Assembly (NCBI GenBank): GCA_022376925.1
Contig: JAIOJX010000030.1
Location: 168,635,298-168,699,297 of the forward strand
Length of the DNA stretch: 64,000 nucleotides
Origin: Tragulus kanchil
Taxonomy: Eukaryota > Chordata > Mammalia > Artiodactyla > Tragulidae
Direction of reading: 5' to 3'
A program made the translations under genes and the position numbers. Shown here piece after piece: positions 51,769 through 64,000 of this stretch. Numbering within the stretch: the stretch's first letter is position 1; every line of letters starts with the position of its first letter. The notes under the pieces were generated by a model that was not told the DNA's origin, did not search any database, and was given only the letters and a program-made list of their open reading frames with translations.

Positions 51769-53889
51769 CTGTTTATTTTTCCTTGATAATTATTAGAGAA
51801 TTTTCTAATCTTGTGAGATATGTATAAATTGCATTTGCACATTGGTCAGTTTTTATTTATCCCTATCTAATTCATAAGTATAATTATTAAACAGTCACTT
51901 ACAAGAGAGTGGCATGTATACAGTTTTATGATTATATGTAAATCATAATACACTTTAAATGCTTTATTGGGTGGTATTTATCATATAAATATGTTTATAA
52001 ATATAATTGTATTCATGTTTGTAGTGGAGCTTCAGAATCTAGGACGAGCCACACGCCCAGAGCCGGTGCTCTGCGACAACAGAGGCCACCGCGATGGGAG
52101 GCCCACACAGGCCAAAGAACAAAGATGGATGAAAAATAGATAAATAAGAAAGACCAATAGAAGTGGCCCGGCCGCTCCCCTCCAACCCGCCACCCCCCCG
52201 CCAAAAAAAGGAAATATTCACTCTCGATTTATCATCGAGTCTTACTTGTGATAGGAAAGAGTAAAGGGACAAAGTGGGTGATTAAATAGTTATCTCCCTG
52301 TGGTGGATTGTTAAGAAAAATAGTATGGGAGACCTCTGGAAGTTAACGATTACTCCAGAAAGCATGTGTGCTTAACCACAAAACCAAGCAGGTTGCTTTG
52401 CAACAGAAACACTAAAAGCACCCAAACAATAAAACAGTGGTGGTGTGAGACCCCCATCCTGCCCAGTGAGCTCAGTAAGTTAATGACCCCTAGGACATGC
52501 TCTCTGCACATACAGAAACAATAATGTATGGAAAAGTGAGACTGCAAAGTGGAGGATCCTCATTGTAGGCTGACCTGAAATTTTTTCCACAGGGCTCTGA
52601 CAGTCCTGTACCATGTAACTTTTGGGGACTGTACCATGTAACTTTTGGGGTCTCAGTTCCCTGACCAGGGATTGAACCCAGGCCATGAAAGTGGAAATGT
52701 TGGATCCTACTTACTAGAGTTTGATATGGATCATTTGTTTTTTAGTCTCTGTTGAATTTGTTACAGTATTGCTTCTGTGTTTATCTTTGGGATTTTTGGC
52801 TGTGAGGCATGTGGCATTTTAGCTGCCTAACCAGGTATCAAACCCACACCCCTTGCATTGGAAAGTCAAGTCTTAACCACTGGACCACCAGGAAAGCCCC
52901 CTGTTTATTTTTCCTTGATAATTATTAGAGAATTTTCTAATCTTGTGAGATATGTATAAATTGCATTTGCACATTGGTCAGTTTTTATTTATCCCTATCT
53001 AATTCATAAGTATAATTATTAAACAGTCACTTACAAGAGAGTGGCATGTATACAGTTTTATGATTATATGTAAATCATAATACACTTTAAATGCTTTATT
53101 GGGTGGTATTTATCATATAAATATGTTTATAAATATAATTGTATTCATGTTTGTAGTGGAGCTTCAGAATCTAGGCAGTGTTAAGCAGAAGGCTTTTCAA
53201 TAATCTGGGGATTGGAGAGAGCCTTGAGTGTGGAATTAAGTCTCTGAAATAATATATTTTCCTAGAAATAAAGGCAGCCTAGAAATTGTGGAAAAAGCTG
53301 CTTGAAATGAAACCACATGTGAGATGGCCATTCAAAATTTATAGGGATTCTAAATATATGTATTCAGTGGATGGCTGAAGTCGTGTTAGGATCACATGAC
53401 CAGTATTAAGAACTAGCATCACCTGTGTGCTAGTCCAGTGGGAGGGTCGGTATGGCCTAATGAAGTGCTCCAGGTGATTCTAAGGCGAGCCCAGCGTTAA
53501 GCACGTGGTCTTCTGAGTATATTTGTGAAAGCTGAGGCCAGGTTTTAGTTTAAAGAGAGGCAGCAGTCTGCTTTCCGTGGATTTGGAAGGGGGACGCCAG
53601 CGCAGCCCGCTTATCCTGTGTTGGTATTTTGGAACATTTATAGGAGAGAACACGTGCAGACAACAAAGGACGAACTCACGGTTCCGCCCCCTGTAGGACC
53701 TGTTTGTTCCTGAATCTCTTCTGAGAAAGGAGCAGAGAGACGGGTCCTTTCAGCTTTTTAAATTCAGCTTTGAAAGTTTGACTTGTCAGTGTGGTGGAAA
53801 CTGGTAAAGGTGCTGTAGTGATGCCTTTGGAGGCAGAATCTCCAGATGTCAGTATGATTCTTCAACAGTTTCCTTTTTTTGTTTTTTAC

Positions 53890-54001
53890 TTTCTTGGCCG
53901 CACCCCACGGCATGTGGGACCCCGGTTCCTCGACCAGAAAAGCCTTGCCCCCTACATTAGAAACATGGAGTCTTAACCACTGGACCTCCACGGAAGTCCC
54001 C
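53890..54001 (-). mobile_element. Old CHR-type SINE (also at about 55023-55134)
   Basis: cttaaccactggacctccac then ggaagtccc, with ggccgcaccccacggcatgt in the body. Confidence 0.7.
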
Positions 54002-54111
54002 CTCCAGATAATCTTGAGGAGAAAACGAGCAGGAGGAAGAAGAGGAGAAAATAGCCGCTTTTCAGGTAAATACGCAGGAGACCGCCTGCAGGGCAGTAGC
54101 CCCGGCTTGCT

Positions 54112-54265
54112 TTTATCCCTGGGCCTAGAAGATCCCTTGGAGGAGGAAATGGCAACCCACTCCAGTATTCTTGCCTAGACAAGCCCATGGACGGAGGAGC
54201 CTGCAGGGCTACGGTCTATGGGTTATCAAGAGTCGGACACAACTTAGCGACTAAACCACCACCAG
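54112..54265 (+). mobile_element. Bov-tA SINE body (also at about 55243-55396)
   Basis: gaagatcccttggaggagga, ggcaacccactccagtattc and agtcggacacaacttagcga mark the BovA part; the tRNA head is missing. Confidence 0.85.
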
Positions 54266-55382
54266 GTAAATATCCTGTCCTGTGTTAGAGAGCGTGTCCT
54301 CTTTTCCTCCCCAAATGCCATGGATTGAGAATGTCAAATCATTAATACTCTCCTACTAGTGAGAGTGTTTTCAACCTTATTTTTTCCTTTTATTCTTGTG
54401 ATAGTCATGGTCAGCTCTTTAAAGTGCTTTTCTCCTTTGTCTGCATCACCAGTTTAATAATGAGATAGCAACAAGGGTCAAAATATGTAAATTGGAAAAT
54501 TTGATGGCTGAAGTCGTGTTAGGATCACATGACCAGTATTAAGAACTAGCATCACCTGTGTGCTAGTCCAGTGGGAGGGTCGGTATGGCCTAATGAAGTG
54601 CTCCAGGTGATTCTAAGGCGAGCCCAGCGTTAAGCACGTGGTCTTCTGAGTATATTTGTGAAAGCTGAGGCCAGGTTTTAGTTTAAAGAGAGGCAGCAGT
54701 CTGCTTTCCGTGGATTTGGAAGGGGGACGCCAGCGCAGCCCGCTTATCCTGTGTTGGTATTTTGGAACATTTATAGGAGAGAACACGTGCAGACAACAAA
54801 GGACGAACTCACGGTTCCGCCCCCTGTAGGACCTGTTTGTTCCTGAATCTCTTCTGAGAAAGGAGCAGAGAGACGGGTCCTTTCAGCTTTTTAAATTCAG
54901 CTTTGAAAGTTTGACTTGTCAGTGTGGTGGAAACTGGTAAAGGTGCTGTAGTGATGCCTTTGGAGGCAGAATCTCCAGATGTCAGTATGATTCTTCAACA
55001 GTTTCCTTTTTTTGTTTTTTACTTTCTTGGCCGCACCCCACGGCATGTGGGACCCCGGTTCCTCGACCAGAAAAGCCTTGCCCCCTACATTAGAAACATG
55101 GAGTCTTAACCACTGGACCTCCACGGAAGTCCCCCTCCAGATAATCTTGAGGAGAAAACGAGCAGGAGGAAGAAGAGGAGAAAATAGCCGCTTTTCAGGT
55201 AAACGCAGGAGACCGCCTGCAGGGCAGTAGCCCCGGCTTGCTTTTATCCCTGGGCCTAGAAGATCCCTTGGAGGAGGAAATGGCAACCCACTCCAGTATT
55301 CTTGCCTAGACAAGCCCATGGACGGAGGAGCCTGCAGGGCTACGGTCTATGGGTTATCAAGAGTCGGACACAACTTAGCGAC

Positions 55383-57570
55383 TAAACCACCACCAGGTAA
55401 ATATCCTGTCCTGTGTTAGAGAGCGTGTCCTCTTTTCCTCCCCAAATGCCATGGATTGAGAATGTCAAATCATTAATACTCTCCTACTAGTGAGAGTGTT
55501 TTCAACCTTATTTTTTCCTTTTATTCTTGTGATAGTCATGGTCAGCTCTTTAAAGTGCTTTTCTCCTTTGTCTGCATCACCAGTTAATAACTCCAGGAAC
55601 TAATGAGATAGCAACAAGGGAAGGTACTGGTATCTAAGACTCCCGTTAGGATGGGTTTAGGTGTTCAGATTTTAAGGAAGGAGGTGAAAATGTAATGATT
55701 ACTTTATGTCTGGATACCGCATTTTTTATTTGGAACAAGATTGCAAAACACCTGAAACTAACAACATTATTAATTAACTATATATATTCCAATATAAAAT
55801 AAAAAGTTAAAAAAACAAAATGCATAGGTAAACAGGATGACCTTAGTAATCTTGAACACCTCATAAGGTTCTGAAAGAGGAGAGTCTGTTTTCTAAATTA
55901 TTAGGAAAGGCTTGCTATTTAAATGAACTGTTAGGAATACAGGATATGGGAAGTTTTACATGGATTGAAATTTCCAAAAAGATGACATTTTTCCTGTTCA
56001 ATTCAGGGTATGATTGCCTTGTTTTTTCCAAAAAAAAAAAAAAAAAACCCAAACACTGTTATTGTATCCTTTTTGTGATTTAGTCATCTGCTACCCATTT
56101 ATCCTCTTAACATTTGATTTTTACTGGTTCAGGTGCTTTCTTTGAGATTCCAGAACTTAAGTAGTTCATTTTTTTTTCCCCCTGTTTTCTTAATAAGGGT
56201 TTAAAAATACTTCGTGAAAGGCTGTGTATAACCTATTTCAGGTAATGTGGAAATGCCATTTTTAAAAAATTTTTCTTCACATGTCATTGGTTCTTTTTAA
56301 ATTTATTTTTAAAAATATTTTTATTGATTTATTTTTGGCTGTGTTGGGTATCCATTTCTGCTTGAGCTTTTCTCTGGTTGCAACAAGCAGGGCCTACTCT
56401 CTATAGTTGTGTTCCTTGGGCTTCTCACTGTGGTGGCTTCTCTCTGTGGAGCACAGGCATTTTTGGGCCCTAGGTGTGGCTCAGGATCAATTTGTAAACC
56501 ACCACCAGGTAAATATCCTGTCCTGTGTTAGACGTGTCCTCTTCCTCCCAAATGCCATGGATTGAGAATGTCAAATCATTAATACTCTCCTACTAGTGAG
56601 AGTGTTTTCAACCTTATTTTTTCCTTTTATTCTTGTGATAGTCATGGTCAGCTCTTTAAAGTGCTTTTCTCCTTTGTCTGCATCACCAGTTAATAACTCC
56701 AGGAACTAATGAGATAGCAACAAGGGAAGGTACTGGTATCTAAGACTCCCGTTAGGATGGGTTTAGGTGTTCAGATTTTAAGGAAGGAGGTGAAAATGTA
56801 ATGATTACTTTATGTCTGGATACCGCATTTTTTATTTGGAACAAGATTGCAAAACACCTGAAACTAACAACATTATTAATTAACTATATATATTCCAATA
56901 TAAAATAAAAAGTTAAAAAAACAAAATGCATAGGTAAACAGGATGACCTTAGTAATCTTGAACACCTCATAAGGTTCTGAAAGAGGAGAGTCTGTTTTCT
57001 AAATTATTAGGAAAGGCTTGCTATTTAAATGAACTGTTAGGAATACAGGATATGGGAAGTTTTACATGGATTGAAATTTCCAAAAAGATGACATTTTTCC
57101 TGTTCAATTCAGGTTATGATTTCCTTGTTTTTGCCAAAAAAAAAAAAAAAAGCCCAAGCAGTGGTATTGTATCCTTTTTGTGATTTAGTCATCTGCTACC
57201 CATTTATCCTCTTAACATTTGATTTTTACTGGTTCAGGTGCTTTCTTTGAGATTCCAGAACTTAAGTAGTTCATTTTTTTTTCCCCCTGTTTTCTTAATA
57301 AGGGTTTAAAAATACTTCGTGAAAGGCTGTGTATAACCTATTTCAGGTAATGTGGAAATGCCATTTTTAAAAAATTTTTCTTCACATGTCATTGGTTCTT
57401 TTTAAATTTATTTTTAAAAATATTTTTATTGATTTATTTTTGGCTGTGTTGGGTATCCATTTCTGCTTGAGCTTTTCTCTGGTTGCAACAAGCAGGGCCT
57501 ACTCTCTATAGTTGTGTTCCTTGGGCTTCTCACTGTGGTGGCTTCTCTCGTTGTGGAGCACAGGCTCTAG
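55383..57570 (+). repeat. Tandem duplication D11 (period about 1112)
   Basis: Copy A 55383-56494 and copy B 56495-57570. It overlaps the end of D10, so taaaccaccacc and the following sequence occur three times (54252, 55383, 56495). Copies differ around poly-A runs. Confidence 0.93.
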
Positions 57571-57729
57571 GGTGCGTGTCTTCAGTCGTCGTGGCACTCG
57601 GGCTCAGTAGGTGTGGCTCACGGGCTTAGTTGCTCCACGGCATGTGAGATCTTCCTGGACCGGGGATTGAACCAGTGTCTCCTGCATTGGCAGGCGGATT
57701 CTTTACCACTGAGCCACCAGGGAAGCCCT
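57425..57729 (-). mobile_element. CHR-type SINE, full length (partial duplicate at 56321-56490)
   Basis: Ends tgagccaccagggaagccc; body gctccacggcatgtgagatc and gttgtggagcacaggctcta. Confidence 0.88.
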
Positions 57730-58267
57730 TGTCATTGGTTTTGAAATATGAACTCTCAACTGTGTTGAATTAGAGGCCCTGAGAGTTGAGTCCAGCCTTT
57801 GGTTCGAGGAAAGGTAAGAGTCGATGTGGGCAGGTCAGGTCAGGTCAGTGCCGCCCGCACTCCGCATTGCTGTGGCATTGTTCCTGACTGAGACGAAAGG
57901 GCTGATGAAAACAACGAAGCAGATGTCGGAGCTCATTTTTTCTCTATCTGTTATGTGGCAAAGGATAGGGAAACACAGACTTTCTGCATTTCAAGGGCCT
58001 CCAGCCTCAGAGCCTGGGGCCAACAGATGAAAGTGCAGTGCCCATGGATACAAAGAGGTACAGGTGTGATTTCTCTGCATACCATTCCCCGAGAAAGAAA
58101 CCTAGGAATGAGAGTTGGAAAAGGAAGAAATGGTGGATTTTCAAATAAAATTTGTGGTCCAGAGTCACAGGCTGTGTCCTCTCTTCTTGCTGAAATTCCA
58201 TGTATTTAGAAACTGTTAACATTCACTTCTCTGATGGTCCTGCCTGATTTGTTTGTAATACTTTTTT
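57730..58267. other. Single-copy-looking intergenic DNA
   Basis: Contains a short aggtc repeat (about 57835-57846); otherwise nothing recognised. Confidence 0.5.
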
Positions 58268-58771
58268 TTTTTTTTAGTGATACCCAAGGCTAGATCTTTA
58301 GGATATTCCTCTTCTTAGCCCATTGCATTCTCTCCATTTTCCCCATTCAGGCTCCCTTTAGAGCAAAAAGAATTCTTGCCATGAATTACCAATGTGCAAA
58401 TGTTGAAAATGTGGCCTTTATGTCAGGTCAACTTGAGGATGTGTGGGTAACACAAGATTCCCACCAAATATCAGGGTGGGTCCTGGGATATCAATGATGA
58501 GGAAGAATATGTCATGTAGATCCTAGCTGGATGTAACATCGGTCTGTGTAGTCAAGGATGATGAAAATGCACCAGAAAAACTGATAGTTCTATGGCCTAG
58601 AGTCATCCAAAGCTCTGAAAAAAGGAAGAGCTGTCAGTTGCTTCAAGGAAAAGCATCCTATTCAAAATACGCAGACACAGAAAACAACCCCCACCCCCAA
58701 AGAAAACAAAATACACACAAGTACAGGACATGAGAGTAATATGCGGTTTTATTTTATTATTACTATTTTTT

Positions 58772-59125
58772 ATATAAATTAACCCATTTATTACAGGCTA
58801 GGAACATTATCAAATGGCAGTGCTTCTACCTGTCCTTCAGTTCCTCCTGTATTCTGATGGCACACTTCACTGGGACAGCAGAAGTGGTATTTGAGGTCCA
58901 GGGACCAGCAGCTACTGCCTTCACACAGGTACCACGGCGCCAGATGCCCGCAGCTCCTCTGTCCATCTTTTGCCACAGAAGGAACAGCTGTACTTGGCGT
59001 GGTGGCTGATTTCAGTTTTCTTCACCATTTTCCTGAGGGAGGCACTGCAAACGGTCCCATATCTGCCCACGATTCCGACCATCTTGGTGCTTTTCGCCAC
59101 GTTGCGGCAACCTAGGTCAGAGGTC
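58772..59125 (-). pseudogene. RPL37A: Processed pseudogene of RPL37A (copy A)
   Basis: On the minus strand it reads [20 protein letters not shown] then [20 protein letters not shown], matching ribosomal protein eL43. The sequence before it resembles the RPL37A 5'UTR (gacctaggt). It is intronless and ends in the RPL37A 3'UTR with AATAAA and an A-rich tail at 58741-58775. The start codon is GTG instead of ATG (complement at 59098-59100), and a frameshift after FCGK truncates the protein. Non-functional. Confidence 0.93.
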
Positions 59126-59175
59126 AAGGCCACAGGTGGTGTTTAAGTAGGCTTACCCTGCTCTCATGATTAGAT

Positions 59176-59306
59176 GGTTGTTATTAATTTTATTTTTTGG
59201 CTGCACTGCATGAGATGTGGACTCTTAATTCCCCAACTAGGAATCGAACCCCTGCCCAGTGCATTGGAAGGCACAGTATTAACTGCTGAATCTCTGGGGA
59301 AGTCCT
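59176..59306 (-). mobile_element. Old CHR-type SINE (also at about 60300-60430)
   Basis: ggctgcactgcatgagatgt, gaatcgaacccctgcccagt and tctctggggaagtcc. Confidence 0.72.
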
Positions 59307-59895
59307 AGATGAATGTTTCTTTGTTTTGGCAGAACTGTTCTAGCAGCGAAGATGGATGCATTGGTCAGCTGATACCAGTTTGTCTGACTTTTTTTTTTTA
59401 GTGATACCCAAGGCTAGATCTTTAGGATATTCCTCTTCTTAGCCCATTGCATTCTCTCCATTTTCCCATTCAGGCTCCCTTTAGAGCAAAAAGAATTCTT
59501 GCCATGAATTACCAATGTGCAAATGTTGAAAATGTGGCCTTTATGTCAGGTCAACTTGAGGATGTGTGGGTAACACAAGATTCCCACCAAATATCAGGGT
59601 GGGTCCTGGGATATCAATGATGAGGAAGAATATGTCATGTAGATCCTAGCTGGATGTAACATCGGTCTGTGTAGTCAAGGATGATGAAAATGCACCAGAA
59701 AAACTGATAGTTCTATGGCCTAGAGTCATCCAAAGCTCTGAAAAAAGGAAGAGCTGTCAGTTGCTTCAAGGAAAAGCATCCTATTCAAAATACGCAGACA
59801 CAGAAAACAACCCCCACCCCCAAAGAAAACAAAATACACACAAGTACAGGACATGAGAGTAATATGCGGTTTTATTTTATTATTACTATTTTTTA

Positions 59896-60249
59896 TATAA
59901 ATTAACCCATTTATTACAGGCTAGGAACATTATCAAATGGCAGTGCTTCTACCTGTCCTTCAGTTCCTCCTGTATTCTGATGGCACACTTCACTGGGACA
60001 GCAGAAGTGGTATTTGAGGTCCAGGGACCAGCAGCTACTGCCTTCACACAGGTACCACGGCGCCAGATGCCCGCAGCTCCTCTGTCCATCTTTTGCCACA
60101 GAAGGAACAGCTGTACTTGGCGTGGTGGCTGATTTCAGTTTTCTTCACCATTTTCCTGAGGGAGGCACTGCAAACGGTCCCATATCTGCCCACGATTCCG
60201 ACCATCTTGGTGCTTTTCGCCACGTTGCGGCAACCTAGGTCAGAGGTCA
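59896..60249 (-). pseudogene. RPL37A: Processed pseudogene of RPL37A (copy B, duplicate)
   Basis: Same sequence, same lost start codon and same frameshift as the copy about 1124 bp upstream. It lies in copy B of the 58268-60512 tandem duplication. Confidence 0.9.
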
Positions 60250-60512
60250 AGGCCACAGGTGGTGTTTAAGTAGGCTTACCCTGCTCTCATGATTAGATGG
60301 TTGTTATTAATTTTATTTTTTGGCTGCACTGCATGAGATGTGGACTCTTAATTCCCCAACTAGGAATCGAACCCCTGCCCAGTGCATTGGAAGGCACAGT
60401 ATTAACTGCTGAATCTCTGGGGAAGTCCTAGATGAATGTTTCTTTGTTTTGGCAGAACTGTTCTAGCAGCGAAGATGGATGCATTGGTCAGCTGATACCA
60501 GTTTGTCTGACT

Positions 60513-61829
60513 ACAGCTGATGTTAATTTTGTTCAGTTGATTCCGGGGCGGTCCGCCAGGTTATTCCACTGAAAAGGTAATCCTTTTCCAGTGATCATTA
60601 ACAGGGTCTTGGGGAGATTTACTGAGAGATGTGCATAAACCACTGCCATTTCATGTGAATGCTTCCCTTGTCTTCTTCATTTTCCTTTACTTGTAGATGG
60701 CTTTGGAAAGTGAAGACCCTCATCTTTGTTGAATGTTTTATAATGAAATGTTCTGTGAATTTCCATTTTATTCCATAGTCATGTACAGTTACTCTCTTTA
60801 TTACTGCTTATATCTCCAGGAAAAGAAAACAAATCCTATAGTACATATTGAAGTATCTGAACAATCGAAGCATTGTTAACAATTGAAGTTGCAATCAGCA
60901 CAGGTAAGAAGTGAAATCATTTTAAGGAAATAGAGGTTTATTGATACACAAAATCTTCAGAATGTTTCATCTTGTCCTCATTTCTTGAGCTGATCTGCAT
61001 CTTTCACTCAATCATCAGTGGTCATCCTAGATATCTTAAATGAAATAAGATCTTGTTGCCTACGTCTGAAAATCAGGTATCTATTCCTTTTTTTAAGGCC
61101 ACTTTGTATTTTCTCTTGGGGTGCAGCCAGTTAACAACATTGTGATAGTTTCAGGTGAACAGCGAAGGGACTCAGCTGTGTGTTTACACGTGTATTCCTT
61201 ATTTTTGATTGAGTAGCACTTGGAATGAATCTACAAGTTAGAAATGCTTCCTAAGTGTTTTAAAGAGGCTGTCAGGAAGTAATATTTGGAGAAATCATTT
61301 TCTGTAATTTAACAGTGTCTTATTTTCTCAACTGAACACTGTACTAGATGGGAAACTGTAGAATCCCTGGCACGAGCCATTGTTCCTTTGTTTAATAAGC
61401 AGGTCTTGCTTTCTCTAAGCGGAAGCTGGTCTCATTTTTTTGAGCAAGGAAGGAGCCCTGAGGTGCGAAGAAAAGGAGACAACAGTCGTAGACCCAGGTA
61501 GGTGGGAATGAATAAAGAAGATCGCTCAGGGGTGATGTCCAAAGATGAAGGGAGGACGCGGGGCTTTAAGGTGTTGCTTGGGAAGCTCTGCTTCCGTGGG
61601 AATTGCCTTGCGAGGCCCAGGTTGGTGTGTCCTGCCAACAGAGGTACCTCTCCTGCTGTGTCGTCTCACGTGCCGGGCTCCGAAGGCCTCTAAGGGTTTT
61701 CCTTTGGCTCCCGTGACCGTCCGTGGTGGTCAGCGCGAGAACCAAAGGCTTCCCCATGCCCGGTGAGGCAGATTCTAACTATTCTTCCATTGCTTTTGAG
61801 GGGCTGGGAAAGTCTGGGGGCTCACAGAT
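60513..61829. other. Single-copy-looking intergenic DNA
   Basis: No supported exon or repeat. TGM4, the next gene expected in mammalian order, could not be recognised here. Confidence 0.5.
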
Positions 61830-62231
61830 TATTTTTTTTTTTTTTAAATCTTGACTGTTTTTAAACATACAATTTATATTTTCACCTTCTTTATTTATTT
61901 ATTTATTTTTAAAGATTTATTTATTTATTTACTTTGGGCAGGGGTTGGGTTGGGGAGGGACGGGAGTGTGCGGGCCACTTCTATTGGTCTTTCATTTCTC
62001 TATTTTCATTCGTCTTCATTCCTTGGCTCCTGTGGGCCTCCCATCACGGTGGCGTCTGTTGTTGCAGAGCGCTGGCTCTGGGCACATGCGCTCCAGAGCT
62101 CCGGCTCGGTGATTGGACACATGGGTCCAGCCGCTCCGCGGCACGTGGGATCTTTCCAGGCCAGGGATCGAACCGGCGCCCCTTGCACTGCAAGGCGGTG
62201 TCCTTACCCACTGGACCACCAGGGGAAGCCC
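61830..62231 (-). mobile_element. Young CHR-like SINE, full length, with target-site duplication
   Basis: Flanked by ggctcacagatt on both sides (about 61816 and 62233). Head ccaccaggggaagcccc, G-rich tail segment ggttgggttggggagggacg. Confidence 0.92.
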
Positions 62232-64000
62232 CGGCTCACAGATTTTTATGTGAGTTTTTCCTCCCTTATCGTGGGAGGCACTTGTCTGCTAGAGACACCT
62301 GCAACCTGCACATTCCACTGCACCCCTGGGGACGTGAGACAGATTGGTGTCCCCATTCAGGTCTGTGTGGGGCAGGCTTCTCCATGCCCAGACCTGTGCC
62401 CGGTCCTCAGAAGTGACCCTGGGAGCCTCCCGCAGTTCATCCAGGTTAACCTGAGCCACTTCTTTAAGATATCAGTGATCCCAGGCCCTGCCCAAGACTG
62501 CTTGACGGGCATTCGTGGGGTGGGACATGGTGATGGTAGTTCTAAAAAAATGGACCAGTGATCCCAGTGGGGAGTGAAAGGTGAGAAAACCTTTGAACAT
62601 TGCTCATCAGAATTTTCCATCTATAGTGATCATTTATGGATTTCATTTTTAAAAAGATCCTGGTCCTCAAACTTGGAAGTTATGACTCCCCAAGTCTGGG
62701 TCTTTACGTTGAAATTTGAGTGATCACTGAGCTTGCTTCTCCCGGACCTCATTTCCAGCAGCATTAATCTAGAGAAATTAAGAATAGCGCCTAAATACCT
62801 TACGCACAACCACCCTATCTAAACACAGTTCCCAGCTGGGACCACCAACAGCTTCTGAAAAGATGACCTTCTCTGCTCCCTGCTGGCAAGTTGCTGGGAC
62901 TGGAGAGGGCAGTGGAGTCGGAACAAGACCATTGTTGGGGAACAACATTTATTTCCGAAAGGAACGTCTCATGAGAATCGACTGCATGCTCACAGGTATG
63001 TGTTCACGACATGGTGCTAAGATCCACACATGATGAGAGTTGGTTGTCATAATCTGCTGGGAACGGGGTATTCTGTGTTCATTTTTGCCAGGATGATTGA
63101 GATGTCAGGCTGGTCTTCATGGGAGTAGAGATTCTTTGTTTTCTTTCCATATCATAAATAAGCAAGATAAAATCCACCCACCAAATTTTCAGTCCTTTGC
63201 TCTCTTGACTGTGAGTCTGAGCATCAGAAATTGTAAATGCCAGATGCATTTTCAGAGATGGCAGAGTTTCCAAGGGCTCTGGTCTCTGAGGTGCTCTGAG
63301 AAGGATGACCAAGGAACGGGAGCAGGGCCATGGTGCACAGACAGCTGCTGGGCGCTGCTCCGCATGTGGTGGGAGACTCTGACAGGGCCGGCAGGCGATG
63401 TGACCTGCAGGGGTGCAGTCTGCTCAGGTGACGGGCTAGCTGGCCTGGAAAGTTGCTGGCTTGCGTGAGTGGGGGCCGGGGAAGTGGGGAGAGGCTGCTA
63501 TCTTGAGTCTTCAGTCAACGGGGCACCCGAGCGAGGTGCTCAGGGACTAGATGCAGAGTGTGCTCCGCATGAAACGTGGCACCATGTGTTAGAATGCTGA
63601 TCTAGGCCCCCGTCAGATTTTCAGGGGTTAATCTGAGCCAGCTCTGTTCCGTTCCAGCAGCCTCAAATCAGAGGAGGTTAGGAGCTCTTTATCATCAGGG
63701 ACTAGGGGAGAGGTTTTTCTCAAGAAGGTACCAAATACAAGGAAAGCCTAGTTGGATGGGTGTGATTGGCTATTCTTCATTTGTTTTCTAAGATGAACGT
63801 GCCTTGACTGTGAATTTAGTTGTGTTTGCTTTGATAGGCTACCAAAGCTTTAGTCACCTCCGCCTCGTGGCCTTCTTGTTTAATTACTTTACCGGTAGAC
63901 ATGTGTTAGGTGGGATCTTACACTTTTGATCCGTTTGCAAAGTAGTTGAGCGGTTGTCCACCTGATGGAGAAATGCAGTCACGTTGGTGTAGCAATTTCA
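62232..64000. other. Single-copy-looking intergenic DNA
   Basis: GC-rich around 63300-63480, no splice-consistent coding segment that I recognise. Confidence 0.5.

Larger units (their letters stand above)
50922..53175 (+). repeat. Tandem duplication D9 (period about 1132)
   Basis: Copy A 50922-52043 and copy B 52054-53175 with about 10 bp of filler (acgagccaca). The SINE part at the start of B differs from A in several positions, while the rest is nearly identical. Confidence 0.93.
53370..55621 (+). repeat. Tandem duplication D10 (period about 1133)
   Basis: Copy A 53370-54478 and copy B 54503-55621 with about 24 bp of filler. Copy A lacks the 14-16 bp around taactccagg that copy B has near its end. 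Confidence 0.93.
58268..60512 (+). repeat. Tandem duplication D12 (period about 1124), contains the RPL37A pseudogene
   Basis: Copy A about 58268-59391 and copy B 59392-60512, joined in a T-run. Near-identical, with a single C difference in ttttccccatt versus ttttcccatt. Confidence 0.95.

Noticed and set aside
61500..61760. Short GC-rich open frames as possible TGM4 exon
   Set aside because: No transglutaminase motif is readable in any frame with splice sites in phase.

Overview
The window is mammalian nuclear DNA from a ruminant artiodactyl. The support is a BovB (RTE) LINE, Bov-tA/BovA SINEs, artiodactyl L1 3' ends and tRNA-derived SINEs of the CHR type. The most abundant young SINE here (about 14 insertions, CpG-rich, many with clear target-site duplications) is not the Bov-tA/BovA type that I would expect to dominate in cattle. 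That makes me favour an early-branching ruminant such as a chevrotain, but this is only an inference.

Positions 314-35640 (+ strand) carry the 3' part of KIF15 (kinesin-12). Twenty-two coding exons join with perfect phase into 884 codons including the stop. Against a family length near 1390 residues, this is roughly the C-terminal 880 residues of the coiled-coil stalk and tail; the motor domain lies upstream of the window. A 3'UTR with AATAAA at 35617-35622 follows. Introns are filled with SINEs, an L1 3' end at 3333-3997, another at about 28893-29455, and a full-length retrotransposed U6 snRNA copy.

From 36 to 41 kb there are LTR-like fragments, ancient L1 remnants and a young 5'-truncated L1 with target-site duplications. 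A CCAAT-containing, CpG-bearing promoter-like segment and a decayed first exon resembling TMEM42 follow at about 41.3-41.66 kb. TMEM42 is the expected neighbour downstream of KIF15, but I find none of its later exons. A BovB copy (42.9-46.4 kb, minus) with SINE insertions comes next, then single-copy DNA with one MIR, a processed pseudogene of TFG (48.2-50.6 kb), more SINEs, and a processed pseudogene of RPL37A (58.77-59.12 kb and a copy). The last 3.5 kb is mostly single-copy sequence without recognisable genes.

The most unusual feature is structural. Twelve unrelated segments are each present as an immediate direct tandem duplication with a period of about 1.06-1.20 kb. Together they add about 13.4 kb (about one fifth of the window), cut through KIF15 exons, and would break the reading frame if real. 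The uniform period, unrelated contents, near-identity and short filler at some junctions point to unmerged contig or read ends in the assembly rather than biology, but that needs read-level proof. Collapsing them gives a clean KIF15 gene.

I see no bacterial-type operon, CRISPR array or novel gene system. Real biological leads are an inverted repeat bracketing one KIF15 exon, apparent decay of TMEM42, the lineage-specific SINE family with G-rich tails, and a 27-nt SINE-head insertion inside the TFG pseudogene.
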